From Fontisubflavum oceani (GTDB lineage Bacteria; Pseudomonadota; Alphaproteobacteria; Rhodobacterales; Rhodobacteraceae): DNA of 64,000 nt. The notes under the pieces are model-generated. The model did no database searches. It was not told the origin of the DNA and worked only from the letters and a program-made list of their open reading frames with translations. Position 1 is the stretch's first letter, and each line of letters begins with the position of its first letter. The stretch spans positions 1,116,001-1,180,000 of the forward strand of contig NZ_CP129111.1 of the NCBI RefSeq assembly GCF_030407165.1, read 5' to 3'. Positions 37,836 through 46,401 of this stretch are shown here, piece after piece. A program made the position numbers and the translations under genes.

Positions 37836-38156
37836 ATGAGCACCGTTCCCGTCACCGATGACACGTTTGACGCCGAAGTCCGGCAATCTCCGATCCCCGT
37901 TGTGGTGGATTTCTGGGCCGAATGGTGTGGCCCTTGCAAACAGATTGGCCCGGCCCTGGAGGAGCTTTCCGTCGACTACGGTGGCAGGGTCAAGATTGTG
38001 AAGGTGAATGTGGATCAAAATCCCAGCTCGCCGATGGAGTTGGGTGTGCGCGGCATTCCGGCGCTGTTCATGTTCAAAGACGGTGAAGTTGTGTCGAACA
38101 AAGTCGGCGCAGCTCCGAAAGCGGCGCTTCAGAAATGGATTGAAGAGTCGATCTGA
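37836..38156 (+). CDS. trxA: Thioredoxin
   Basis: A 106-residue thioredoxin with the active site FWAEWCGPCKQIGPAL (Cys31 and Cys34), the cis-proline in VRGIPALFMFKDG and the conserved NVDQNP segment. It reduces protein disulfides in the cytosol with thioredoxin reductase. It follows addA in many Rhodobacterales, and a clear terminator follows it, marking the probable end of the unit that begins upstream of tsaE. GAGGAG lies just before the ATG. Confidence 0.97.
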   Translation: MSTVPVTDDTFDAEVRQSPIPVVVDFWAEWCGPCKQIGPALEELSVDYGGRVKIVKVNVDQNPSSPMELGVRGIPALFMFKDGEVVSNKVGAAPKAALQKWIEESI

Positions 38157-38190
38157 GATAGGCTGCGATCCTATTTCAATATGGGTGTCT

Positions 38191-38219
38191 GGGGCGCAAC
38201 TATGCGCCCCTTTTGTTTT
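38191..38219 (+). terminator. Terminator after trxA
   Basis: Perfect eight-base inverted repeat GGGGCGCA / TGCGCCCC with a four-base loop, directly followed by TTTTGTTTT. It is a textbook intrinsic terminator, 34 bases after the trxA stop. Confidence 0.92.
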
Positions 38220-38226
38220 CAGCCGG

Positions 38227-38589
38227 TCAGTAGCGATTTGAAAGCGCGACCTCAGTGCCATCGGCTAAGACAATCGTTGTGGCATAGATTTCGATCGGTC
38301 TGTCGTCATCCGCCACGCCGATCACGGTGACTCTGTCGCCCACGGCGGCTGGGATGGGGTTTGGCCCAACATAGACTGCTACCGCGCCAGTCGCGTCCCG
38401 CAGCAGGAACTCATCGTCATCTGTGATCCGCTCGACTGTGCCGAGCAGTGTAACTATCTGCCCCGGTGCGAGGTCCGCGATGGGATCAACTGTAGACGTC
38501 ACAGAATCGGCTCTGGCGGATTGGCCCATGGTGAATGGCGCTGCCGCAAATAGGGCAACGACTGCCGCGACAACAATCAGACGTCGCAT
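38227..38589 (-). CDS. Periplasmic OB-fold (BOF-like) protein
   Basis: A 120-residue protein with a Sec signal peptide (MRRLIVVAAVVALFAAAPF, cleavage likely after SARA) and a small beta-barrel domain: TLLGTVERITDDDEFLLRD, GAVAVYVGPN and GDRVTVIGVADDD. This resembles the bacterial OB-fold family of YgiW/YdeI stress proteins, although it is divergent. ATG 38589 is preferred to 38652 because it starts exactly at the signal peptide. It lies 13 bases downstream of a small membrane-protein gene, with which it is probably cotranscribed. Confidence 0.72.
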   Translation of the reverse strand: MRRLIVVAAVVALFAAAPFTMGQSARADSVTSTVDPIADLAPGQIVTLLGTVERITDDDEFLLRDATGAVAVYVGPNPIPAAVGDRVTVIGVADDDRPIEIYATTIVLADGTEVALSNRY

Positions 38590-38602
38590 TCCATATACCT
38601 TT

Positions 38603-38749
38603 TTAGTCGAGCGCGATGAGCAAGAGAACAATAGCGCCTCCAATAGCCGCAAGATACGCCCAACGCGGCAGGCTGGTGGTGATTTCGGTCGTCAACCAGG
38701 CTTGCCATGTTTGGTCAGGTTTCGGGTCGGGCTTCGGCGTGTTTGACAT
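38603..38749 (-). CDS. 48-residue single-pass membrane protein
   Basis: ATG 38749 has GGAGG seven bases upstream; the longer frame to 38842 has no such signal. The product has a hydrophilic proline-rich N-terminus (MSNTPKPDPKPDQTWQAWL) and one C-terminal transmembrane helix (AYLAAIGGAIVLLLIALD). Its layout suggests a small inner-membrane protein with a cytoplasmic N-terminus. The periplasmic OB-fold gene follows after 13 bases. I do not recognise a family. Confidence 0.7.
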   Translation of the reverse strand: MSNTPKPDPKPDQTWQAWLTTEITTSLPRWAYLAAIGGAIVLLLIALD

Positions 38750-38860
38750 GTGATGCCTCCGATTTGGGACCTGAACGAGATATGGGCCCATTGATGCGAC
38801 CTTCAAATGGGTCTGTGCCGGTGCAGCGATAGAATGTGCCAATGCCTGTTGCGAAGGAAA

Positions 38861-38880
38861 AGGGCGCCGGAAGGCGCCCT
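38861..38880 (-). terminator. Terminator of the glnK-amt operon
   Basis: Perfect eight-base inverted repeat AGGGCGCC / GGCGCCCT with a four-base loop, 24 bases past the reconstructed amt stop. On the minus strand it is followed by TTTTCCTT. Confidence 0.8.
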
Positions 38881-38903
38881 CCTCTTTGCATCATTCGGCG
38901 AGA

Positions 38904-40240
38904 TTACGTGTTGACGAAATCCGGATAGGCTTCCATGCCAAGTTCGGAGACGTCCAAGCCGTTGATCTCGTCTTCCTCGCTTGGGCGCAGGCCAATTGTG
39001 CCTTCAGTGCATAGAAGACAATGAACGAGGTGATGAAGACGAAGGCGATGATCGCAACGATCCCCATGATCTGTGCGCCAAGGGTCGCCTCCCCATGGTA
39101 ACCGCCGGTTAGGACGACGGCGAGCGTGCCCCAGATACCGGCGAAGAAGTGCACCGGGATAGCACCGACCACGTCATCGATTTTGATCTTGTCGAGCAGC
39201 GGGACAGTGAAGACCACGATCAGACCACCGATTGCCCCGATGATCAGGGAGAGGAAGAGCGACGGGGCCAGCGGCTCAGCGGTGATCGAGACCAGCCCGG
39301 CAAGCGCGCCGTTCAAGACCATCGTCAGGTCGGCTTTGCCATAGATGAGCTGGGTCAGGATCAGAGCCGCGACGGCACCGGCAGCAGCTGCCATATTGGT
39401 GTTGGCAAAGATCCGAGACACATCTGCCACATCGCCCACGGTGCCCATGGCCAGTTGCGAGCCGCCATTGAAGCCGAACCAACCCAGCCACAGGATGAAG
39501 GTACCAAGCGTCGCGAGCGCCAGGTTGGAGCCCGGCATCGGGTTCACTTTTCCGTCCTTGCCGTACTTGCCGATCCGTGGTCCCAGCACGATGGCCCCGG
39601 CCAGAGCCGCAGCGCCGCCCGCGGCATGCACCAATGTCGAGCCTGCGAAGTCGGAGAAGCCTGCTTCGGCCAACCAACCGCCGCCCCACTGCCAGGAGGC
39701 TTCGATCGGGTAGATGAAGCCGGTCAGCACAACCACGAAGATCAGGAAGGGCCAGAGCTTGATGCGCTCAGCCAGCGTGCCCGAGACGATCGAGGCCGTG
39801 GTAGCGCAGAACATCAGCTGGAAGAAGAAGTCCGAGCCAACCGACGCATAGTCAAGCGAGGTATCCGCCGGGGCAACGCCTACGGGTTCGAGCGAAGTGA
39901 TCGCGAAGAACGGGCCGAGCCAGCCTTCGATCACCCAATCGGCGGGATACATGATGCCGAAACCGACAAGCCAATACATGATCGCCGCGATGGAAAAGAG
40001 GGAGATGTTCTTGGTCAGCTGCATGGTGACGTTCTTTGAGCGCACCAAACCGGCCTCGAGCATCGCAAAGCCCGCGGCCATCCAGAAGACGAGGAAGCCC
40101 CCGACCAAAAACAGCAGCGTGGTCAGAATGTAAGACGTGTGGGCCGCGGCTTCTACGCCGGCCTCTTGCGCCAGGCCCACCGACGGCAGCGCGGCGGCGG
40201 TTGCCACGGCGGCCAGTGGGAAAAGATACTTGGTTTTCAT
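38904..40240 (-). CDS. amt: Ammonium transporter (frameshifted near 3' end)
   Basis: An inner-membrane ammonium channel of about 445 residues with a cleavable leader (KYLFPLAAVATAAALPSVGL) and eleven helices. Family markers are GFAMLEAGLVRSKNVTMQL, DFAGSTLVHAAGGAAALAGA, FNGGSQLAM and VHFFAGIWGTLAVVLTGGYH with a pore histidine. Near 38991-39003 one base is missing; restoring it changes the tail to TIGLRPSEEDEINGLDVSEL and ends at TAA 38904, as in homologues. ATG 40240 has AAGGA at a suitable distance. glnK lies 34 bases upstream; GlnK blocks the channel when nitrogen is plentiful. Confidence 0.95.
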
Positions 40241-40274
40241 GAGTGTCATGTCCTTTTGTCGAAAGGGCCGCGCG

Positions 40275-40613
40275 TCAAAGCGCGTCGTCATTGGTCTCGC
40301 CGGTCCGCACGCGCACGGCGGAGTTCACGTCGAGGACGAAGATTTTGCCGTCACCGATCTTGTCGGTTTTGGCGGTGGTCTGGATGGTTTCGACCACCTG
40401 ATCGGCCATGGCGGCCGCGACGACGATTTCCAGCTTCACTTTCGGCACGAAATTCACGGCATATTCGGCGCCGCGATAGATCTCTGTGTGGCCGGATTGC
40501 GAGCCGAAGCCCTTAATCTCGGTCACCATCATGCCGCGCACGCCGATGGCGGTCAGGGCTTCGCGGACCTCCTCCAGCTTGAACGGCTTGATTGCTGCGA
40601 TGATGAGTTTCAC
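40275..40613 (-). CDS. glnK: Nitrogen regulatory protein P-II (GlnK)
   Basis: A 112-residue PII protein. It starts at GTG 40613 (VKLIIAAIKPFKLEEVREAL) after GGAAGGG, giving the canonical length; the longer ORF upstream is not conserved. The T-loop has GFGSQSGHTEIYRGAEY with Tyr51, the site of uridylylation, and the C-terminal ATP-binding part has KIGDGKIFVLDV. It senses 2-oxoglutarate and ATP/ADP and controls Amt, whose gene follows directly. A nitrogen-regulated sigma-54 promoter would be expected upstream, but I could not find a clear -24/-12 match. Confidence 0.96.
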   Translation of the reverse strand: MKLIIAAIKPFKLEEVREALTAIGVRGMMVTEIKGFGSQSGHTEIYRGAEYAVNFVPKVKLEIVVAAAMADQVVETIQTTAKTDKIGDGKIFVLDVNSAVRVRTGETNDDAL

Positions 40614-40713
40614 GTTGATACCCTTCCGGTTGTTGTCTGTCCCCCAGAGGAACTCACGGGGGTTAAGACAGGCCGGGGCGGGCTTTAGGGCAACGGCACG
40701 GTAAGGGGTTTTC

Positions 40714-40744
40714 ACAACTTCAGGTTGTATACCGAAATTTTCGG
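40714..40744. promoter_or_regulatory. Two inverted repeats between glnK and the PBP gene
   Basis: ACAAC-TTCAG-GTTGT (40714-40728) and CCGAAA-T-TTTCGG (40732-40744) lie next to each other in the 271-base divergent region. They could be operators or leader structures for glnK. I know no matching regulator. Confidence 0.35.
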
Positions 40745-40884
40745 CGCGATTTCTGGCATGTGCCTATTTTTTGTGCGGAAGCTGGATGCGGCAGTGCAGC
40801 ATATGCGGGGAAGAAAAGCGAGGATGTGCCCTCCACAAACGAGTCGTTATTGCGTATCTTGGCGCAAAAGAAGGCAGGAACATC

Positions 40885-43083
40885 ATGAGCCGATCAGGAA
40901 GTGGAGGTCGTCCGCCCCGCAAAAGCCAACGTGGGCTTGTGGCAGACCGCCGGACACAGAGCACAACCAAACGCACAAGAACGCAGTCATCGGCGAAACC
41001 CAAACGCAATGCCCGCCGCCAGACGCGGTCGCGCACCCGCAGGCCCGGGATTTTGGGCTGGTTCGGGGCGCTGTTCCGGTTTGTGTTGCGCCTGATCTTC
41101 GGGATTGTTTGGCGCGTTACCGCTGTGGTCGCCCTGATCATTCTGGGCGCCTCGGCCTACTATTATACACTTCTGCCCGATGTGGGTGAGGTGGTCGATG
41201 CCCGCGCGCGGGGTTCGGTCACGATGCTGGACCGCGACGGCAATGTCTTTGCTTGGCGCGGTGAGCAGTTTGGCGGGATGATCGACCCCAATACGGTGAG
41301 CCCGCATCTGACCAATGCCGTGATTGCCACCGAAGACCGGCGTTTCTATCGCCATTTGGGTGTCAGCCCACGTGGCATCGCGAGCGCCATTCGGATCAAT
41401 ATGCGCGAGGGTCGCGGACCCTTGGAAGGCCATGGCGGATCGACGATCACGCAACAGGTGGCCAAGCTCATGTGTCTCGGCGTGGCGTATGACCCGTCGG
41501 AATGGGAGAGTGAGGCGGAGTACGAGACCGACTGTCGCCGGACGACACTATGGCGCAAGATCACAGAAGTGCCCTTCGCGCTGGCGATGGAGTTCCGCTA
41601 CACCAAGGATGAAATCCTGGCGATCTATTTCAACCGGGCCTATCTGGGCGCCGGTGCGCGGGGCTTCGAAGCGGCGTCACAGCGCTATTTCGGCCATTCC
41701 AGCGCCGATCTAGCACCTCAGGAAGCCGCGATGCTGGCCGGGCTGCTGGTGGCGCCGTCCTATTACGCGCCGACACGCAATCTGGAGCGAGCGCAACGCC
41801 GGGCCAATCTGGTTATGAACCTGATGGAAGAGCAGGGGTATCTGACCTCTGCCGAAGCGGATCAGGCGCGCGCCAACCCGGCCACGCTGTCGGCTGCGGC
41901 GCGGCAGGAAACCGGCGGGTTCTTCGCCGATTGGATCATGGGGGCCGGGCCGGGCTTCCTGACCAATGACACAACCGAAGATGTGATCATCCGCACCACC
42001 TTCGATCCGGCAATGCAGGACGCCGCGGAGGCGGCACTGGTCGACGTCTTCGAAAACCAGGTGCGAGAGGGCTCCACCGCGCAAGCCGCGATTGTGGTGA
42101 TGTCGGCCGATGGCGCGGTACGTGCCATGGTTGGTGGCCGCGAAACCCAGGTTGCCGGCCAGTTCAACCGCGCGGTGCAAGCGATGCGGCAGACCGGCAG
42201 TTCGTTCAAACCGTTTGTCTATGCGGCGGCGCTGGATCTGGGCTGGCGATTTGATGATCTGATTTATGACGGACCGTTGACGATTGACGTGCCCGGATCG
42301 GGTCCTTGGAGCCCAGAAAACTATTCCCGCGAGTTTTATGGTGAGGTGACTTTGACCGACGCATTGCGCGCCTCGCTGAACACGGCGGCGGTGCGTTTGT
42401 CTGAGACGGTCGGGCGCGAGGCGACGGTCGCCGTTGCCGAGGGGTTCGGCATTGAGAGTGACCTGGCGCTTGGCCCGGCGATTGCTTTGGGCGCGTCGGA
42501 GGCCAGCCTGATCGAAATGACCGGGGCCTATGCCGGGATTTTGAACGGCGGATCCGCCGTGGCGCCCTATGGGCTGACCGAACTCAGGTTCCTTGGCGAT
42601 GACACGCCGCTCATTGGACAAGAGGGCGGTATCCAGGAGCGGGTGATCTCGGAAGGTGCGGCGCGGCAACTGACCTATATGATGGCGCAAGCCGTGGCCA
42701 GCGGTACGGGGCAGCGGGCGCAACTGCCTGGTCGGCCCGTGGCGGGAAAAACCGGCACGACCAATTCGGCCCGAGATGCGTGGTTTATCGGTTTTACCGC
42801 CGATTATGTGGCCGGTGTCTGGATGGGGTACGATGACAACACGCCACTATCCGGTGTGACTGGCGGGGGTTTGCCGGCTGAGCTTTGGCGGCAGACGATG
42901 GAGCGCATCCACACGGATATTCCACCACGGCCCTTGCCGATGATCGACCCGGTGGCTGAAGCCCGCCCCGTGCCACAGCCGCAAGCGCAACAGCAGGCGC
43001 CTCGTGCGCAAGGGCGTCAACCGGATTTGGCCGAGCAGATTTTGATGGAGGTCCTGGGCGGGATTTTGGGCCAGAACAACTAG
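40885..43083 (+). CDS. mrcA: Class A penicillin-binding protein (PBP1A type)
   Basis: A 732-residue bifunctional peptidoglycan synthase. A basic cytoplasmic tail (residues 1-55) precedes one transmembrane helix (VTAVVALIILGASAYYYTLL). The GT51 glycosyltransferase has the catalytic glutamate in AVIATEDRRFYRHLGVSPRG and GHGGSTITQQVAKLM. The transpeptidase has SxxK (QTGSSFKPFVYAAAL), SxN (RASLNTAAVRL) and KTG (PVAGKTGTTNSARDAWFIGF). A glutamine/proline-rich linker leads to a short C-terminal helix. ATG 40885 follows AGGAA; an in-frame extension to 40771 is not conserved. It is the last plus-strand gene before the convergent mla genes. Confidence 0.94.
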   Translation: MSRSGSGGRPPRKSQRGLVADRRTQSTTKRTRTQSSAKPKRNARRQTRSRTRRPGILGWFGALFRFVLRLIFGIVWRVTAVVALIILGASAYYYTLLPDVGEVVDARARGSVTMLDRDGNVFAWRGEQFGGMIDPNTVSPHLTNAVIATEDRRFYRHLGVSPRGIASAIRINMREGRGPLEGHGGSTITQQVAKLMCLGVAYDPSEWESEAEYETDCRRTTLWRKITEVPFALAMEFRYTKDEILAIYFNRAYLGAGARGFEAASQRYFGHSSADLAPQEAAMLAGLLVAPSYYAPTRNLERAQRRANLVMNLMEEQGYLTSAEADQARANPATLSAAARQETGGFFADWIMGAGPGFLTNDTTEDVIIRTTFDPAMQDAAEAALVDVFENQVREGSTAQAAIVVMSADGAVRAMVGGRETQVAGQFNRAVQAMRQTGSSFKPFVYAAALDLGWRFDDLIYDGPLTIDVPGSGPWSPENYSREFYGEVTLTDALRASLNTAAVRLSETVGREATVAVAEGFGIESDLALGPAIALGASEASLIEMTGAYAGILNGGSAVAPYGLTELRFLGDDTPLIGQEGGIQERVISEGAARQLTYMMAQAVASGTGQRAQLPGRPVAGKTGTTNSARDAWFIGFTADYVAGVWMGYDDNTPLSGVTGGGLPAELWRQTMERIHTDIPPRPLPMIDPVAEARPVPQPQAQQQAPRAQGRQPDLAEQILMEVLGGILGQNN

Positions 43084-43106
43084 GCCTGCCCCATGAACCC
43101 TGGTCT

Positions 43107-43709
43107 TTAGCCGACGGTGCGCAGATGCGCGATGAGCGCATCCAGATCGCCGCCGCGCCGGTCGAGCATGCCGCCAACCTCGGCGCGTTCTGTGGTCATC
43201 AAGTTCACGCCCTCGATGATCAGGTTGAAGAACCGGTCCTGGCCCGAGCGGTCCGAAACCAGCCAGCGCAGCTCGAACGGGCTTTCATTGCGGAGTCGCA
43301 CTGTCGAGATGATCTCGAAATAACGGTTCACCTGGCGGCCATCGGTCACCACAACTTGCCCGCCGATGAATTCACGGAAACGGCGGCCATATTTGCGCGC
43401 GATATAGCCCTGGAAGGCTTCGGTGAAGGCCCGCATCTGGGCCCGTGATGCGCTCCGAGCGGGTGGTCCCAAGACCGACTGAGCGATGATCGGCACGTCG
43501 GCATACCGGGCCAGAATCCGCTCAAACTCGCGGAGCATGGCAGCTTCAGACTGGCCGGAATTGATCACCTGGAATATCTCGGCGACGAGACGGTCGACAA
43601 GCGCGCGCGCCTCCACCGTATTGAGTGCGAGTGCCATATGCGGCGCGGTGATAGCGGCCAATCCGGCGCTGAAACCGGCGACACCAAATTGGCGCCGGCT
43701 CATCTTCAT
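43107..43709 (-). CDS. mlaC: MlaC-family phospholipid-binding protein
   Basis: A 200-residue periplasmic protein of the Mla lipid-transport system. It begins with a twin-arginine-like leader (KMSRRQFGVAGFSAGLAA) and continues with MlaC blocks AQMRAFTEAFQGYIARKYGR and FFNLIIEGVNLMTTERAEVG. MlaC shuttles phospholipids between the outer-membrane MlaA complex and the inner-membrane MlaFEDB transporter. ATG 43709 lies just after the mlaA stop. An upstream ATG at 43751, with GAGGA before it, would add 14 residues and overlap mlaA. The transporter genes mlaFED are not in the window. Confidence 0.88.
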   Translation of the reverse strand: MKMSRRQFGVAGFSAGLAAITAPHMALALNTVEARALVDRLVAEIFQVINSGQSEAAMLREFERILARYADVPIIAQSVLGPPARSASRAQMRAFTEAFQGYIARKYGRRFREFIGGQVVVTDGRQVNRYFEIISTVRLRNESPFELRWLVSDRSGQDRFFNLIIEGVNLMTTERAEVGGMLDRRGGDLDALIAHLRTVG

Positions 43710-43716
43710 GCCCGCG

Positions 43717-44493
43717 TTATTGGCCGTTTGGTTCGAAAAAGAGATCGTCATAAGGGTCCTCGTAAGGGTCGAAATACTCCGGCTCGGCATCGCCTCTCAG
43801 CTCAAATCGCCGGTTCTGCAAATAGAGCAGCCGGGCCTGGGCATAGCTGTCTTCGCTTTCATATAGGATGCTATCAATGGTTCCGCCAAAGCGATGCCGG
43901 TCACCAAAGCGTGACGTCACGTTGATGCCACGCACCGTATTGGCCGCGTCAGGCTCCAACCCTCTGAGCGGGTTGAGGGCAATGTCGACCACTCGACCGA
44001 CCGTGTCGCGCGATGTCGACGGGCCAAAGATGGGCAACTCGACATAAGAGCCTTCCGGTACGCCCCAAACATGGAGTGTTTCGCCGAAATCGGTCTCGCG
44101 CTCGTCGAGGCCCATGACGCTGGCGGGGTCGAAAATCCCCAAAATGCCGATCGTTGAGTTGATCACAAAGCGTGAGGTGTTGTGGATCGCATCGGCGAGG
44201 CGGAGCTGCAGAACATCGTTTACGACATAGCTCGGGTGACTCAGATTCGAGGACATCCGTCCGATCCCGACCAAAACAGGGTCTGGGACTGCTGCGCCGA
44301 GTGATGAAGCGGCTGGTCGGACCAGAGCCCGGTCGACATCGCGATTAAACTCGTGCACCGCGCGGTTTTGTGCCTCATGCGGATCATCAATCGTGGCGCC
44401 TGACGGCAAGGTAGCGGGGCCACAGGCCGACAGGGTTGCAAGAAGAAGGAGGGCGGGCCAGATAGGGGCGCGCAGTTCGGAAGAGAGCGGCAA
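43717..44493 (-). CDS. mlaA: MlaA/VacJ outer-membrane lipoprotein
   Basis: A 258-residue lipoprotein with signal and lipobox ALLLLATLSACGPATL. The VacJ domain includes EAQNRAVHEFNRDVDRAL, TSRFVINSTIGILGIFDPAS and DFGETLHVWGVPEGSYVELP, followed by GPSTSRDTVGRVVD. A very acidic C-terminal tail with EDPYDDLF-type sequence is an extra. MlaA removes phospholipids from the outer leaflet of the outer membrane and passes them to MlaC, encoded directly downstream. It is divergent from the type I secretion genes. Confidence 0.94.
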   Translation of the reverse strand: MPLSSELRAPIWPALLLLATLSACGPATLPSGATIDDPHEAQNRAVHEFNRDVDRALVRPAASSLGAAVPDPVLVGIGRMSSNLSHPSYVVNDVLQLRLADAIHNTSRFVINSTIGILGIFDPASVMGLDERETDFGETLHVWGVPEGSYVELPIFGPSTSRDTVGRVVDIALNPLRGLEPDAANTVRGINVTSRFGDRHRFGGTIDSILYESEDSYAQARLLYLQNRRFELRGDAEPEYFDPYEDPYDDLFFEPNGQ

Positions 44494-44605
44494 TTGACGA
44501 CCTATATAGGTTTCTTGTACCCAACACGATCTCGTGCCGGTAGGGTTTGAAAAAGGTTTTGATCCTGCGATCGGCGATATTGAACGTTTTAGAGGATGTG
44601 CGTGA

Positions 44606-44625
44606 CCATAGAGTCAAGTCTATGG
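44606..44625. promoter_or_regulatory. Inverted repeat in the mlaA / secretion gene divergent region
   Basis: CCATAGA-GTCAAG-TCTATGG is a perfect seven-base inverted repeat with a six-base spacer, 41 bases before the ATPase start. On the minus strand it contains TTGACT, which could be a -35 box for mlaA with a weak TCTAAA further on. Operator or promoter function is a guess. Confidence 0.35.
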
Positions 44626-44666
44626 ACAGCGAAGAGCGACGAAGCGACACGTAATCGGAGTATTAT

Positions 44667-46397
44667 ATGGCTGCCGCGAAATCCTTGCCTGGGCAAACTG
44701 ACATAGATGAACTGGCGCAACAGCGGCGGGCCAATTCGGGTCTGTTGTGGTCGATTCTCTTGTTCAGCATGTTCACCAACTTGTTGATGCTGACCGGGCC
44801 GCTTTACATGCTTCAGGTCTATGATCGCGTGCTTGGGAGCCGATCGGAAGAGACATTGCTCGCCTTGTCGCTTCTGGTGACTTTTCTGTTCGTGATGATG
44901 GGCGTGTTGGATTACGTGCGCGGTCGGGTCGCGGCGCGGGTTGGTGCCCGGCTGCAGGATGGTCTCGACTCCCGAGTGTTTGGCGCGGCTTTGACCCGTG
45001 CGCGCCGCGAGGGCGGGCCGCAAACCGGGTTGCAAGATCTAGAGGCGGTGCAACGCCTGCTCTCGACGCCCGCGTTTTTGGCGATCTTCGATATCCCTTG
45101 GACGCCGATCTTCCTGGCTGCGATCTTCATTTTCCATCCATGGCTTGGTTGGCTCGCGCTGGCGGGCGGCGCGCTCTTGATTGTGATCACCTTGATCAAC
45201 CAGGCGACAACGCGCGCGCCGCTCAAAGCATCGGGGCAAGCGACGATGCGTGCCGACCGGATGGCCGGTCAATTACAGTCTGAGGCGGAACTGATCCGCA
45301 GTTTGGGGATGCAAGGTGCCGCGTTCCGCCGGTGGCGGGGGCAGCGGGAGACCGCGCTTGGTGAGTCGATCCGGTCGAGTGATCGGGTTGGCGGGTTCAC
45401 AACGCTGACCAAGACGCTGCGGCTGTTCCTGCAATCCGCGATGTTGGGCTTGGGGGCGTATCTGGTGTTGCAGGCCGAGTTGACTGCAGGCGTGATGATT
45501 GCGGGCTCGATCCTGCTCGGCCGGGCCCTTGCACCAATCGAATTGGCCATCGGCCAATGGGCGATGATCCAGCGCGCCCGGGAAGGCTGGGCCAATCTGC
45601 GCACGTTGTTGGCTGACACACCGCCCGAACCGCAGCGTTTGCCGCTGCCGCGGCCAGAGGCGCGGCTCGATGTGCATCAGTTGGCGGTTGTGCCACCGGG
45701 GGAGAGCCAAGCAACACTCCGGATGGTGAGTTTCCGGGTCGAGCCAGGCCAAGCGGTCGGTGTCATCGGCCAATCGGGCGCCGGAAAATCGACCTTGGCC
45801 AAGGCGCTAACCGGGGTCTGGAGCCCGGCGGCGGGGCAAATCCGCCTCGATGGCGCGACGTTGGACCAATATGATCCGGATGTTCTTGGCTCCTTGGTCG
45901 GATATCTGCCGCAAACGGTGACGCTCTTTGACGGAACGATTGCCGAGAATATCGCGCGGCTGTCGGCGAACCCTGATCCTGACGCCGTTGTGGCTGCCGC
46001 ACGGAAAGCGGCGGCGCATGACCTCATTTTGAATCAGCCCAAAGGCTATGACACCCAGGTGACGGCGGTCGGCTCACGTCTCTCCGGTGGGCAGATTCAG
46101 CGGATTGGACTTGCGCGGGCGCTTTATGGTGACCCGGTGCTCCTCGTTTTGGACGAGCCGAACTCAAATCTCGACAACGACGGGAGTGAAGCGCTGAACC
46201 AAGCCATTCGCGAGATGAAATCCGATGGCCGGTCGGTTTTGATCATGGCGCATCGCCCGGCGGCGATCCGCGAATGCGATATGTTGTTGGTGTTGGATGG
46301 CGGGATGCCGAAGGCCTTCGGGCCGCGAGACGAGGTGTTGAAGAAAACGGTGCAGAACCACGCACAAATCGCTGCTGGCGGCACTGCCGGGGAGTAA
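44667..46397 (+). CDS. Type I secretion ABC transporter (PrtD/AprD type)
   Basis: A 576-residue fused permease-ATPase. An N-terminal exporter domain with about six helices (LLWSILLFSMFTNLLMLTGP and PLYMLQVYDRVLGSRSEETL) precedes an ATPase with Walker A VGVIGQSGAGKSTLAKALTG, signature SRLSGGQIQRIGLARAL and Walker B LLVLDEPNSNLDNDGS. There is no C39 peptidase or CLD domain, which places it with exporters of RTX proteases and related repeat proteins. The membrane-fusion partner follows after four bases. No substrate gene and no TolC are adjacent, so the cargo is unknown; acidic Ca-binding or Hint proteins are the usual candidates. Confidence 0.93.
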   Translation: MAAAKSLPGQTDIDELAQQRRANSGLLWSILLFSMFTNLLMLTGPLYMLQVYDRVLGSRSEETLLALSLLVTFLFVMMGVLDYVRGRVAARVGARLQDGLDSRVFGAALTRARREGGPQTGLQDLEAVQRLLSTPAFLAIFDIPWTPIFLAAIFIFHPWLGWLALAGGALLIVITLINQATTRAPLKASGQATMRADRMAGQLQSEAELIRSLGMQGAAFRRWRGQRETALGESIRSSDRVGGFTTLTKTLRLFLQSAMLGLGAYLVLQAELTAGVMIAGSILLGRALAPIELAIGQWAMIQRAREGWANLRTLLADTPPEPQRLPLPRPEARLDVHQLAVVPPGESQATLRMVSFRVEPGQAVGVIGQSGAGKSTLAKALTGVWSPAAGQIRLDGATLDQYDPDVLGSLVGYLPQTVTLFDGTIAENIARLSANPDPDAVVAAARKAAAHDLILNQPKGYDTQVTAVGSRLSGGQIQRIGLARALYGDPVLLVLDEPNSNLDNDGSEALNQAIREMKSDGRSVLIMAHRPAAIRECDMLLVLDGGMPKAFGPRDEVLKKTVQNHAQIAAGGTAGE

Positions 46398-46401
46398 GCT
46401 G

